The position numbers and the translations under genes were made by a program. Below are positions 1 through 10,849 of a DNA stretch of 64,000 nt, one piece after another. The first letter of the stretch is position 1. Each line of letters begins with the position of its first letter. A model generated the notes under the pieces. That model made no database searches. It was given only the letters and a program-made list of their open reading frames with translations, and was not told where the DNA came from. The DNA comes from Meghimatium bilineatum. Its lineage: Eukaryota; Mollusca; Gastropoda; Stylommatophora; Philomycidae. The stretch is from NCBI GenBank assembly GCA_034231615.1, contig CM067306.1, positions 30,698,617 to 30,762,616 on the forward strand, in the 5' to 3' direction.

Positions 1-3000
1 GAACAAAAATGGACAGCAAAGAGTTAGAGAATGTAGTCCCTCGTGCTCAGCCTCCGTGCATCTATGTTATGGGAGGTCGTAACAGTACAGATAGTCAGCT
101 GAAGAGTACAGAAAAATATGATTTCTTGTTGGATCAGTGGATACAGATGGTAAGTGGATGTTTATCCCCTTTTATAAACTAATAATTGTTACCATAGATG
201 TCAATTTTTTGGTGCACATTTCATTCTCTGGACTACATCCTGCTAATCTGAAGAAGTTTGAGAACAGACATAGAAGAAGTTGATTGCTCATATTCAATTA
301 CAAACTGAACAACAAAAACACACAGATACCCATTTCTGATATGTTTCCCAAATGTGGTAGGGGATTCTATGCCAGAATTTAACTTTTCAGTCATCTCTGA
401 ACACACCAGAGAAATAAGAACACAAATCTTTAAACTGTCACTGTCGCCATCATCACCTGCAATGGATGTCAGTTAAATCTTAGATAAGTATGCTCTCTTA
501 GATAAGTATGCTCTCTTAGATAAGTCGTCTCCGAACACACCAGAGAAATAACAACACAAATCTTTAAACTGTTGGCATCATCACTTGCAATGGATGGCTA
601 TTATTACATTTGATTAAAACTGTTAAGTGATAATTATTAATTTTGTATTATCAAATTAATCTGTGTGTCAGAGTTGTATCTGTTTTCTTTTGTACAAGAT
701 TCTTTATGGTCTGTCTCAGAGGCTGCTTTGTTATTTGTGATTATTTATGCTGTCTCAAATATTGATAGAGTGATTTTCTCAAATTATGCTGTCCCAAATA
801 GCGATTGCAAATGTCATTACATGAATATGTCCCAAATAGTAATAGCACATTTTATTACATGAATATGTCCCTCATAATTATAATAAATATGCTTTTATGA
901 ATATGTCCCACATATTGATAGCAAATGTCATTTCATGAACTAATAGGTCCAACATATTGATAGCAAATGTCATTTCATGAACTAATAGGTCCAACATATT
1001 GATAGCAAATGTCATTTCGTGAACTAATAGGTCCCACATATTGATAGTAAATGTCATTTCGTGAACTAATAGGTCCCACATATTGATAGTAAATGCCATT
1101 TCATGAATATGTCCCACATATTGATAGAATAGTATAATCACATAAACTAACCTTTCCCAAATATGTAACTAGCAGCAAAAGCCATGTTTAAGAATATTTA
1201 AATCAAACTGGTACTGTTGTGTGGCTGAGGAATATGGACAACCAGAAAACTACACACTTTCATCAATAGATTCCTGTGAAGAATAGAAGGTTTGAAATAG
1301 TATGATATGATCACTAATGAAGAACTTATGGAAAGATTAGAAACGATGGGATGTGGGATGAAACGAGATAGAACTCAAGAAGTGTGGCTGGAGATGGGTA
1401 GGACATACACTAAAAAGTTCACCAGGAAGAATTGTTCTAAAACACACATCTATCTTCTTCTGCATTCAGCATCTGTGGTCATGTTATATTGTCAGATCTG
1501 TCATCAGGACGAAGTCTTCTCCAGGTCAGAGCGGCTGCCCCATAGCTTTTGCCTCAAGTCTGTATCCTCTGGCCAGGTCTGCTGTCTCTGCTCTTTGTAT
1601 GTTGGGCAGTCCTGAAGTATGTGTTCCGGAGTCTGGGTTCCGGATCCATATTGGCATTCATCTGTGTATTAGATCCTCAATCTGTAAAGGTGACCCAACA
1701 GTCTGCAGTGGCCTGTTCTAAGGGGAAATATTGTGTGTATTGCATCATGTTTGTCTTCCACTTCCATTTGTTTCTTCCACTTTGTCTTCCACCCATAGTC
1801 ATACCCTCATTGATGGTTGTTCTATGAAGTATCTCTTGGTCTTCATCTTTTTCTTTTGTCATCTGGTACCCATTTTAATGCTTGTAGAGACAGCCTATTT
1901 TCATTCATTCATGAAACACACACAGAAAGAGGAAAGCCATATCAAAACAAATGTCAGATTAAAAAAACTGTCAAGTACTGCATGTTTCCCATTAGGAAGC
2001 TGCAGGGAGGAATTTTGTAGCTGTGTTATAAAGGCCATATGCTCTTGCTGTCACCACGTCATATACAGGGTAAGTTTTTTAATTTACTATCTGACAGAAA
2101 ACACCCAGTTCTCACCATGGATGAAAGTCTGGACCTCACGGGCGTGAGAGACCAACACTCTAACAATTTGGCCTTGTCATACATGAAGGAAATAGTTATA
2201 TACATATACACACTCTTGATCTCACTGGTGTGAGAGACCAACACTCTAACCTCTCGGCCATGTCATACGTGAAGGAAATAGTTATATAGACATAGGGTAG
2301 GTAATGCATGGAAGGAATGAAACCATTGTTAAAATTAAAAGAAGATGAAAAAAATGAATTGTGAGGACATATGTTCCACAGTTAAAAATGCCATATTGGT
2401 TTGTGTATGTCAGTGATCGGCAAAATACAGCCCACAGGATAAAGATTTGGCCCACAAGGCCAGATTGATCTAGAATTACATATGAGCTGAGTCCAGAGCT
2501 CAGAAAACACAACTTGCAGCTTTAAAGAACAGTTTATAAACATTTTATAAAAGCTTCATAAACATTTTAATAAAATAATATTGCTCCCTTACTACACAAA
2601 AACAAGCACAATCTGGTCCACCTACCCAAAATGAAAGCCCACCTCTGGTGTAAGTGGTCAAGAATCCCCCTCATCAGCTCCATAACACAAGTGTTGGTTA
2701 TCAGCTTCTCTGCTTATCCTCTTCCATGCCACAATCATCAAATGCTATCTTCACAACAAAGGTTGGCTTCAACGACCTCCAGCTTCCTCTGTCTCTTGAA
2801 CTCTTTGCCTTGGTGGTGCACTCTGCTAGACTGTAACTTATCAATCTTGTGTTGTTTCTTTACCACTTGTATCTCTGCCTACCTCTTGCACTCCTCCCGT
2901 CAAATAAGTACTTCAACAATTGTCATGTCTTTTAATACGTTCAAAATACTTTACTATAGAAAGAACTATGACTCTAGAATCTTTTGTCTCTGTCAAAAGG

Positions 3001-6000
3001 GTTCAAATGGCATAGAAGGCTGACTCCATTGTACTCAGGTGTCTCCATGTATACTTTGTCCCTCTCATCAAAATGGCATGCCCCCTGACGAGAATACCAC
3101 TCATAGCACATTGCTCCATAGCTTCCATCAATAATCCTCAGGGATTTCTGAGGAAATCAACTTTGTAAAAAAGATGCCACAAGCCAGATTCAAACCCGCA
3201 ACCTCTTGAGCATAGAGCAAACAGCTTAACCACTAAGCTACAGACATCCCCACTTTATCTCGATACTGCCTATTATCGTGTCCATGATTCACAACCATAG
3301 AAATACTTGGTGTTAATCATTTTGTAGCATTAATTGCTTCTGTATTCTTAACCCCACAGCCTCCAATGAACATAGCACGGACGGCAGTTGGTTCTGCAAG
3401 CCTTGACGGTGTCTTATATGCTGTCGGTGGTGAGTGTGCTCTTGCAGACACACAGGATGACACTCTTTACCTCCACTGTGTAGAGATGTATGATCCTGTC
3501 CGCAAGAGATGGGAACACAAGCCAAATATGAAACTTGCAAGATCCTTTGTGGCTGTAGCTGCTGTTGGAGGACATTTGTATGCTATTGGTAGGTTTCTTG
3601 ATTAATATTTAGTTGGTTGATTGATTTGTTTAGTTAATTTATTTGTGTCATTGACCCAACACATCTGTCTTTGGCAGATCAATTAGTTTTATTATATCTT
3701 GCTTTCTTAATTAATTAGTTAGTTTTGTTGGTTGATTAGTTTACTGGTAGTTACTTTTAGTTAGCCAGTCAGTCATCAGAGATTATCATCATTGCACATA
3801 GAACACATTCATAAGTGCTCTGATCTCCCCTTGAGTATATCTGCAATTACATGATGATTGAAAGTTTCAGTTCTCTGTTGACAAACTTTCTTTTAAGCAT
3901 TTAATGTTGCTCATTCATCGCAATCTCATATTTCATATCTTCCTTTATTCTGTGGTCATGGTAATGGAATCATTGCGTTCATTGACTTCTCTTGTCAGTG
4001 CAGTTTCTGGTAATGAATTCTATACGTCAGCCCTGTCCAATCACTCGATACGGTTATAGAACTTTCCAGCCAATCTGCTCTCTTATTGTTTCAAACACCT
4101 GAATGACCATGTACAAACATGGATGTCACTCCTTTCAACTTAGACCTCCCCACAACCTTAAGCCACTGTTCACAGACAACTGATATTTTTGTGATCATTC
4201 TCATTGAGTCACTGAGAATACAGAAATTGAGTGTGATTGTACATCTTCTCTTTCTGAAAGCTTTGAAATGAAGTGATTAAGAACAACACTAGGGTAACAA
4301 AAAGAGATAGAATAAACAATGACACTATAAGACATTTAACGAAAAAAATATTGTGCAAAGAATGCATAGACACACAAAAGATCAAATGGTTTGGCCACCT
4401 GATCAGAATAGAGCAAGATCACATTCCATCGACAGCCTTCAATAGATCTTCTGAAAAGAGAAACAGGGGAAGACCCAGATGAAGATGGATTGATGACATT
4501 AGAGAAATACTAGAACACCAAGGCTGCACTGTGTCAGCTGCATCACAGTTAGACAAAGAAAGAAGACTTCAGCTCCCCGTAATACCTAGTGGCATACATC
4601 GATAAGACAAGACAAAACTTTACCTACTCTGTCAGCCTGTATTTATTGTTGCATCAGATCTACTTCACTTTCCAGCAATTTACTATTTTTATTCTTCCAA
4701 AAACAGGTGGTGAAGACCGCAGTGGCAGTTTTAACATTGTAGAATGTTATAATCCTAAAACTGAAACCTGGTCGTTGGTCAATTGTATGAAACGTAGACG
4801 AGCTGGAGCAGGGGTCACTGTCTGTGATGGAAAAATTTATGTAGCAGGTAATTGTATTGTTTAGTTTAGTTGTTGGCTCATTCTGCCGAACGACAATACT
4901 TCAGGTGGATTCATGAGTACTTCTTCTGTTCTCAAACTCCTGCAGATTAGCAGGATGTAGCCTGGAGAACAGAATGCGTCCAACATGGTTTACATCTTTG
5001 TTGCGATATCTGCAACTATCAGTCTGTAGCTTATGGTAATAGAACGGAACAGGTCTGTATTTCATAGCAATGCACCAGCAGTTGATGATGACCTGAAATA
5101 TTGCCTTTGAGATAGCAATGGACCCAGATGTCCTTAAGACCATCATTAGATCTGTAGGCAACCAGAAGAAAATCTTATAAAACTGCATGTGTCTAAGACT
5201 GGAGAAGGGAATGTGCCCAAATGTTATTCTTCTTTTCAATCCCCAGGAATGAGCGATTAGCTCTTACTTCCTATTGGAGGAGCCTTCTATTCAGAGGGGG
5301 TGCAGGTCACGAGATGAGTGGATAGTTTGCTTGATCACCCATTGTTTTTCTTCCCTCTAACGAGGCCCATTGCAGCCAGCAAGCTATTCCTCATGTAGGA
5401 AGACCATTCCATTACCACCCTTCATGTTCCTAGTTCTCAGACCTAATTTCTTCCATATGAACCATTTTGGGCAACAGCGACAGTCGAATTAGACTCTAGA
5501 TTGATACACCTTTCTAGAAAAGGTGCTGCTTAGTCAAACACTATGGGGGTTTGGATTTAGCATGTGCAATTCTCACACACTCGCCTCATCTGTCTGTGAT
5601 GGCCTTCCAATACATCGCCTGATGTGGCCTGTGTTTTGATTCTCTACCATTGCATTTATCACCCAAAGAAGTAGGTAGATTGTGCCTATCCTGGATGAGA
5701 AGTTTTGCAGTTTGCGAACAATTCTTGTGTAAGAAAGACATAATTCCCCTTTATGCCTTTGTGTACTGGACCTAATTCTTTCTGTATGAGCTGTGTTGAA
5801 CAACGGCAACAGTCAAGTTAGACTAGGTTTGCAATGTACTCTAAAACAAGGACAGCTTCCCATCTACATTGCCCACAATGTCCAGAGTCTGTCTCAACAC
5901 TGATTTGGACAGATGTTTTTAACAATGTGTTCCACAACATTTGTTAAATGCTTTTCCTGTGTGCAATGGGGAACTGTATTCAAAGCTTTTTTTCATACCC

Positions 6001-9000
6001 AGGAGTGTACATTCAAGTTGGCGTATCAAATACCTGAGTAATGACTCCTACTTTGAGTGGAGTGATGGGACATGTAGGCTTCTGTGTGTTCTCACTCATG
6101 AACAGCATTTCCGCCAGTCAGTTTTGTGCTGGCCAGTTGTAGTTCCCTTGCCACTATATTGTTTCACATAGAGAACGCTGCATTCTAGTGCACTCAGTTT
6201 TGTCTTTTCCAGATCGAATGTGTACTCTTAGGATTACCATATATTAGTTATATCTACTCATATCTTGCGACAATGACATTAGCCATCCCTCCAATGTTTC
6301 TTCATTACTATGTGCCAACAGTGCTGCTGAACATGTTGTCATAGAGGTCTCTGAGTTATTGCCTGTCTCTTTGCAGGCAATTCTCATTCCCTTTACAGCA
6401 TCCTCAAACATGAGCCTAAAAGTGTTAGCCAGGAAGACAGCAGAGCAGCTGTATTTCTGTTACCAGGGTGCACCACGTGGAGGTACTTTTAGGATCTTTG
6501 TTATCTGCTAATCCTGGGTCCACATGAGAGTAATGTGAGACCCTTTGCACCCCACCCAAATGTTATACTGGTATGTTGTTTGTCCATCACGTTGTGATGA
6601 TTACCATTTGTTACACCTACTTTATGAGATCAGTAATGTTCTTGACTATGAGTTCGTAGATGGCTAATAAGTCTTATGCTGGCTGTAAAGATCTTTGAAC
6701 AGGTTAAGCATAGTATGTTCACTTTAGAGGATTTGATCTGCCCATGTCTTTCTACCTAGTTTCTGCCATTGAGCTGCTGCATTTCTCCTTTTTTTCACAA
6801 GATGTTGCACTTTTTTTCTCTTTTTTTTTAAATTTAGAGTGCCGTGTATTTCATTCAACATCTTTCCATGTATCATGATATACGTAAAAAGTTTCTAGTG
6901 AGATCTTTAGCGATTCTTTGGTAGTCGATGATCTGGCATAGTCCCACATGATCTGCCCAAATCTATGAAAATATGGCGGATTATGCAAAGCATAACTATC
7001 GGGTTAATAGGTCAAGACAAAAGTTTAAATCTTTTGAAAAATGGAGTACTGCTATTGCCATTAAGAGAGTACTGGTGCGAGACTTTATGAATCTGAAACG
7101 GAGCCTAGATGAAGACATGGTCAGAGTTTAGACTTCAGCAGAAGTCCATTAATGGGCTCTGTTTAAATTCCTGTTCCTACTACATCATCGTCAAATGTCA
7201 TCTCTCCAGTGAAGGTTGGCTGCAACAGACCTCCAACATCATCTGTATCTTCCTTTTTGGTTCACTCTGGCAGATTGTTACCTGTACATCTCAAGAACCT
7301 CCCACTTGTATCTCTGATTACCTTTTTCTCAACTCTACCCTCAAGTATGGCAAATCAAGAGAGCTATTGGCATCAGTGGGTTCGTAGTTTATTGATGTAC
7401 TGAATCAGAAGAACTGTGGGCATTAGCGAGTTTGTAGTTTATTGATGTAAAGGCATTTATCAGTCAATAGTAATCCTACTTGTGTGACCAGTTTGTGAAA
7501 TTATATATGTATTTAAAAACTTATGTATAAAGGATAGGCTATACCCACCTATTTGTAAGTCATCGTTAGCACCAGGTATGTAAAACTTGGATAGTCCTTT
7601 CTTATTTTCGTGTTCTATTGATACATTAATATTTATAATTTAGTCGTACCTACTACAGTGGAGTCTCTCCATAGCACATTCTTTAATTAATAACAAATTT
7701 CCCTATATAACAATTTTCAAAATATCCAAATATATTTATTCTATATTATTTTGTACTGTATATAGTGAATTTGTTATTACATACATATTTCAGCAGTCTG
7801 GACCAAATTGTTATAATAAGATTCAACAGTAATAACTTCCTAATGATAGGCTTATTTTTGCAGGAGGTTGTGATAAGGGCCCTCACATGGACAGGGCCAG
7901 CATGGAAGTCTATGATCCAGATTCTGGGGATTGGACTTTTGCCCCAGAGATGGAGAAAGCCTGCTCTGGACTGTCCATGGTTACAATTGACCATTTTGTA
8001 TATGCCTTTGGTGGACGCTGTCGTCACACAGATCAGTATTTTGACCTTGTAGAAAGGTACATAAAATGTCTGTCTTTTTATGTGTCTGTGTATATTTTTC
8101 TTTATCATCTCATATTTTTGTATTACTTTATCTCCTGATATTTGTGTGTTAATATAAATTGGTAGCGTATCCTATTCAGGACGTAGCCATGAACACAGCA
8201 TTTTTTTACTGTAGTGATTTTCTAGGCAATATAAATATGTTCAATAGTTTGTCATTGCTTTCTGAACGGTCCGGATGCTCATATGCCTGGGGCGGGGATT
8301 GAACTCAGTACCTTGGCCGTCACAGGTGCGCTCTGTACCACTTCGCTACAGAGCCGGACATATAATATGTCTCTTGATATCTGTGTGTTAATACAGTGTC
8401 CTGATATTTTTGTGTTAATCTATTTCCTTATATTTATGCATTCCTTTATCTTCTGAAATCTTCTTTTTCAATAAATTATTATACATTCAGTTTATATTGG
8501 TCTAGTATAGAGCAGTATGTTTTAGGTCGTAGTGGGTTTCCCGTAATTTATTTTGCAGAGATTTTTCTGTTATCCAAACTGTTGTTATGTGAACAACAAA
8601 TCTGGGACAATCCTGTAGTATGTGTTCTGGTTTTTGTGTTATGCATGAGATGCAATTTCATAGTTGCAGATGCCAGTTTGGTGTAGGTTTATTTTTAGAT
8701 GAGTCATTATAAGTCAAAATATTGTGACTTGTTCATTTCTGTTCAATTTGTTGATGTTCTGTTGCTCAGGTCTGTAGTTTCCATTTAATTCTATCCATTG
8801 AAGTCGCATAGATTGTTTAACAGGCACTTTACTTTCTTAAAACTGTGGTAACCCGGTAACAAAAGTTACCTCCAGTATTTGCCAATTCGTCTGCTTTTTA
8901 ATTGCCAGGAATGCTACAATGAACTGGTATCCATTTTACTACAGTGGAATCCATCTATAGTGTGTTCTTTTATGTTTCCCTGAACAACACTTTTAAAAAT

Positions 9001-9906
9001 CCCCTATTATATTTATTCTATATAGGAAATTTATGTTATTACATACATTTTTTGTCGGTCTAGACCAATTTGTTATGGCGGAATTCCACTGCATATAAAG
9101 AAATTCGGTTATAACACACATATCCTGTTGTACTTAGGTAGTTGTGGTGACTAGATTACCAGATATGTGACCACTATATTGTGATGGTTGTAAAGCTCTG
9201 ATATAACCAAATTATACTATCTGCGGTCGAAAGCAGTGTACCTCATCATAAGAGGTAAATTTTACTTAACCAAATACACATTCAGTCCTGCCCAATTTGT
9301 TATAATGGTATTCCACTGTAGCTTTGCATAATCAAATATATCAGGATTATAGATAGCAAAGGTGCAGGATGGTTGTTTTTTTTAAAGTAAATGGTACCTG
9401 TGTATTGGCAGGCCTGAAAAGGGAGCAAAGACTAGGTACACCATTACATGCTATGCACATCATAAGAGGCGACTAAGGATGTTTTTTGGGGGTGGAGATG
9501 GCTGTCCCATCCCATAGATGGTCACATGACCAAAAAAGTGCAGATATCACAGCAAAGCTGTAATATCCGGAATGGACTTCCGGAATGGACTTCATCCTGC
9601 TAATCTGCAGGAGTTTGAGAACAAATGCAGAAGATGAAGGTATATGGTAGCCTTTAGTTAATTGTGGACTTTCTACTCCACAGGTACAATACAGTGACCA
9701 GACAGTGGACCACAATAACACCAATGACAACTCCCCGAGCTTGGTTCGGCATTGCTGTCTTTGACAACAGAATATATGTCTGCGGTGGATTTGATGGCAA
9801 CTCTCGGTTGCGTGACTGTGAAATGTATGACCCCGAATCAGATTCTTGGACTGCTATAAATAGCATGAAAATTGGACGAGCTGGATGTGGTGCTACTGTG
9901 GTGTAG
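1..9906 (+). CDS. Kelch-like protein, C-terminal six-bladed propeller (5' partial)
   Basis: Five exons join in frame: <1-149, 3360-3588, 4707-4847, 7864-8056 and 9684-9906, ending in TAG. Each intron has GT and AG ends, and the phases (0, 1, 1, 2) match across every junction. The product shows six Kelch blades, each with a Gly-Gly doublet (IYVMGG, LYAVGG, LYAIGG, IYVAGG, VYAFGG, IYVCGG) followed by a Tyr and a Trp about 6-8 residues apart, e.g. VEMYDPVRKRW and CEMYDPESDSW. The C-terminal strand KIGRAGCGATVV would close the first blade, as in Keap1-type propellers, so the stop looks genuine. In this family the propeller presents substrates to a Cullin-3 ubiquitin ligase; the BTB and BACK domains that bind Cullin-3 must lie upstream of the window. 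The KLHL subtype is not assigned. Introns are filled with transposon pieces listed separately. Confidence 0.93.
478..527. repeat. Short 18-bp tandem repeat (three units)
   Basis: Three units of an 18-bp motif (gctctcttagataagtat type) lie in Kelch intron 1. The same monomer forms the much larger array at 16440-17175, so this is a dispersed seed of that satellite. The flank 'aacacaccagagaaata' is itself present twice, at about 402 and 534, so the unit sits inside a local duplication. Confidence 0.8.
770..1140. repeat. 42-bp minisatellite in Kelch intron 1
   Basis: About seven tandem units of roughly 42 bp carry the core aatgtcatttcatgaa plus a 'cacatattgatag' segment; units at the left edge are shorter and more diverged. 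On the minus strand the array is open and gives a 14-residue repeat (VHEMTFAINM...). That is a consequence of a unit length divisible by three and not evidence of a gene. Confidence 0.9.
1440..1690 (-). mobile_element. L-R1 type LINE, 3' end (RNase H LINE C-terminus)
   Basis: Read on the minus strand, this encodes the C-terminal tail of a LINE polyprotein: a QTPEHILQDCP motif, then TWPEDTDLRQKLWG and a stop. The same domain (CxCG...HIL..C...W) is seen at 25741-26014, 46312-46668 and 57873-58208. The 3' end reads GCAGAAGAAG, resembling the tail of SINE-A. It is a 5'-truncated relic in Kelch intron 1. Confidence 0.75.
1700..1990 (-). mobile_element. L-M LINE C-terminal fragment
   Basis: The minus strand encodes RMNENRLSLQALKWVPDD followed by a KRK(R)xRPRDT stretch, with stops. 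It aligns with the LINE at 50000-50930, which has RMNENRLPLQALKW and GRPRET. Only the C-terminal tail is left. It directly abuts the L-R1 relic, so this part of intron 1 is stacked dead LINEs. Confidence 0.7.
2131..2285 (-). repeat. Direct duplication containing a tRNA-like box A
   Basis: A unit of about 86 bp occurs twice (about 2131 and 2217), sharing gagagaccaacactctaac and gaaggaaatagttatata. On the minus strand it carries GGCCGAGAGGTTAGAG, a tRNA-type box A. It is probably the head of a tRNA-derived SINE that was duplicated locally. No box B was seen, so the SINE reading is tentative. Confidence 0.5.
2410..2640. mobile_element. Probable hAT element fragment
   Basis: It starts with CAGTGATCGGCAAAATAC and continues with several 'ggccca' stretches. 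That start and composition are typical of nonautonomous hAT elements. No matching right terminus and no 8-bp target duplication was found, so only a fragment can be claimed. Confidence 0.4.
2660..2960 (-). mobile_element. L-N LINE 3' fragment
   Basis: The minus strand matches the LINE at 31690-32170: both share a segment around 'gtctagcagagtgcaccacca' and the following Lys/Arg-rich C-terminal coding. A further relic of the same family lies at 7150-7360. All copies are broken by stops. Confidence 0.65.
2985..3253 (-). mobile_element. SINE-E, tRNA-derived, minus orientation
   Basis: On the minus strand a tRNA-like head has box A TAGCTTAGTGGTTAAG and box B GGTTTGAATC. It is followed by a body that matches the + strand copy at 14886-15112 over its length: the TGGCAT junction, 'aagctatggag', 'gagagggac' and 'tatgccatttgaa'. 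The copy ends about 100 bp before the acceptor of Kelch exon 2 (3360). Two full copies in one window show this is a real SINE family and not a tRNA gene. Confidence 0.85.
3600..4257. other. Kelch intron 2, no gene seen
   Basis: AT-rich intron sequence. It opens with degenerate 'ttagttggttgatt' runs around 3600-3780. I see no coding, RNA or terminal-repeat structure up to the LINE fragment at 4258. Confidence 0.5.
4258..4600 (+). mobile_element. L-W LINE C-terminal fragment
   Basis: It encodes VTKRDRINNDTIRH, then IKWFGHLIRIEQDHIPS, then RNRGRPR and, after one in-frame stop, RWIDDIREILEHQG. The order 'RDRIRN...KWFGHL.RM...GRPR.RWID.I' is a standard C-terminal signature of LINE endonuclease/reverse transcriptase ORFs. 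It is a 5'-truncated copy inside Kelch intron 2. Confidence 0.8.
4918..5020 (-). mobile_element. SINE-A fragment
   Basis: The minus strand carries the SINE-A 3' half: gaatgc, tacatcctgctaatctgcag, gagtttgagaac and a GAAGAAG tail. The full family structure is best seen at 23847-24125. The sequence diverges after about 5020. Confidence 0.75.
5240..6185. other. Kelch intron 3, unclassified repeated sequence
   Basis: No gene was seen. A motif of about 65 bp (cctaattctttc...tatgagc...ggcaacagtcaagttagact) occurs twice, near 5436-5505 and 5767-5830, suggesting an old duplication or two relics of one unknown repeat. No terminal repeats or tails were found. Confidence 0.4.
6190..6555 (+). repeat. 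Family E repeat, 3' fragment
   Basis: It matches the 3' portions of the long repeats at 34885-36236 and 61660-62650. Shared segments are 'gagcctaaaagtgtt', 'ccagggtgcaccac', 'ggaggtacttttaggatc', 'ggttatctgctaatcctggg' (one mismatch) and a terminal 'ccctttgcacccc'. Homology stops right after CACCCC in all three copies, marking a common 3' end. Confidence 0.8.
6560..7150. other. Kelch intron 3, nothing recognised
   Basis: Non-coding intron sequence with a T-rich tract near 6787-6830. I see no repeat family member or gene. Confidence 0.4.
7150..7360 (-). mobile_element. L-N LINE fragment
   Basis: It resembles the minus-strand relic at 2660-2960: the same spacing of 'aaggttggctgcaacagacctccaac', the 'tggttcactctg(g/c)cagattgt' region and 'ccacttgtatctctg'. 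It is heavily mutated. Confidence 0.55.
7656..7829. mobile_element. Pogo/Tigger-like MITE next to Kelch exon 4
   Basis: It starts CAGTGGAGTCTC after TA (7654-7655) and ends TTCAACAG before TA (7830-7831). The interior matches 8942-9318, sharing 'atatttattctatat', 'gttattacatacat' and 'gtctggaccaa(a)ttgttataa'. It ends only 34 bp upstream of the acceptor of exon 4 (7864), within the branch-point and polypyrimidine zone. Confidence 0.65.
8281..8358 (-). mobile_element. tRNA-like SINE head
   Basis: On the minus strand: CTCTGTAGCGAAGTGGTACA (box A region), then GAGTTCAATCC (box B) with a GC-rich 3' stem. The anticodon arm does not fold normally and there is no 3' acceptor match, so this is a SINE head or tRNA relic and not a functional tRNA gene. 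It is flanked by a 'tccgg' inverted pair (8267 and 8353). Confidence 0.6.
8500..8690 (-). mobile_element. L-R1 LINE C-terminal relic
   Basis: The minus strand gives KPEHILQDCPRF..., the same HIL..C tail motif as the RNase H LINEs elsewhere in the window, then a coding stretch that ends near 8500. It is truncated and has no clear tail. Confidence 0.6.
8942..9318. mobile_element. Pogo/Tigger-like MITE with internal duplication
   Basis: It opens TA-CAGTGGAATCC (8940) and closes TTCCACTG-TA (9319-9320). A second TTCCACTG terminus at 9084-9091 suggests an internal duplication or two adjacent copies. CAGTGGAA/TTCCACTG ends with TA target sites are typical of pogo/Tigger-type nonautonomous elements. 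Confidence 0.65.
9411..9640 (+). mobile_element. SINE-A, plus orientation
   Basis: It is a near full-length copy: 'gggagcaaag', 'gcgactaagga', 'ggctgtcccatcccat', 'gcagatatcacagcaa', 'cttcatcctgctaatctgca', 'gagtttgagaaca' and a GAAGATGAAG tail. An 18-bp stretch (tccggaatggacttccgg) is duplicated near 9569-9595. It ends 43 bp before the acceptor of Kelch exon 5. Confidence 0.85.
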
Positions 9907-10499
9907 ATGTTATGCAATTTTGGTTGTTAGTTTATGTGCAGCAGCAGAGAATTCATCCTTCATTGGGTCCTGCAGGTGTGAAAGGATATCAACTTGTGTA
10001 TACCTGTAGAGATACGAATGTCTACTCATATGTTTATGTGAATATGACACAAATAGAGATTTATACATATAAATCTGTTAATGCATGTTATCGTATATAT
10101 GTGAATATGTACATAAATGAAGATGTGAATTTGTAGGGGTGAGTGGGGAGATTGACCGTAGGAGAATTGGACCCCCCCCCCATCCTTGTATCTCAAAAAC
10201 TAATGGTCCATATGAATTTGGACCAAAATGAAAAAACACTAACAGTATTAGATCATTTCTAGGTACAACGTCCAGTTTCTTTAAGCTCACATGCATTTTC
10301 ACAATTTCTGATCACATTTTTATCAAGGAAAAAGTTGGGGCTTTGAAGTGACATTGCAAACACAATTTTTGCACATGTATTTGCATCTGTGGGTCTCACT
10401 AGGTAAACCACCCATAAAACAGAAAAACTTAGTAGATGACATGCCTTTATATTGAGGTTATCTTCTTATAGAAGCTTCATGGCACGTATTCTATACAAT

Positions 10500-10775
10500 T
10501 CCGTAGTCATAACCTTCGATAACAGTTACCATGTTGTTCCAGCAGGCCGACGTTGTGCTTGAACTAGTTACAGGCACGGCGTCAGTGGACGGAACAACAA
10601 AGAAACCTGTCGCAAGGGCCAGAGTTGTGCCCTGATGTCGACATCTGTTTCAGCGTATTTGACTCGAAACACCATCGAGTCGGATGGCTGCTGGAACAGA
10701 GGGCGGAGCACTTATGGGAATGCCCCACGTGCTGTGAGGCCAGTTTCTAACCAAGAATCAAGAACACAATTTTTG
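10500..10775 (+). mobile_element. L-R2 LINE 3' fragment inside the pogo-like element
   Basis: The segment 'ggagcacttatgggaatgcccc' (10708-10729), followed by 'gtgctgtgaggcc' and 'ctaaccaagaatcaa', recurs at the 3' ends of the LINE copies at 54506-54570 and 47130-47190. It is the C-terminus and 3' end of an RNase H LINE inserted into the transposon. Confidence 0.65.
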
Positions 10776-10849
10776 TTGCTGTTTTGCTGATTAACATAAA
10801 TAATGTTCTTTATGCCGGAAAAAGTATGAGATTCAAGAGTTTATGCAAA

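Noticed and set aside
878-1141. Repetitive 87-codon frame (VHEMTFAINM)
   Set aside because: It is the minus strand of a 42-bp minisatellite in a Kelch intron.
7765-8138. Separate overlapping genes around Kelch exon 4 on both strands
   Set aside because: These frames are shadows of the exon and read into introns and the MITE; only the phase-matched Kelch frame carries the GG...W pattern.
8281-8358. Functional tRNA gene
   Set aside because: Boxes A and B are recognisable but the anticodon arm and acceptor stem do not fold properly; it looks like a SINE head. The same applies to 3180-3253, 14900-14945, 32890-32965 and 54830-54905.
9904-9906. Premature stop in the Kelch gene
   Set aside because: The stop follows the strand that closes the six-bladed propeller, where family members normally end.
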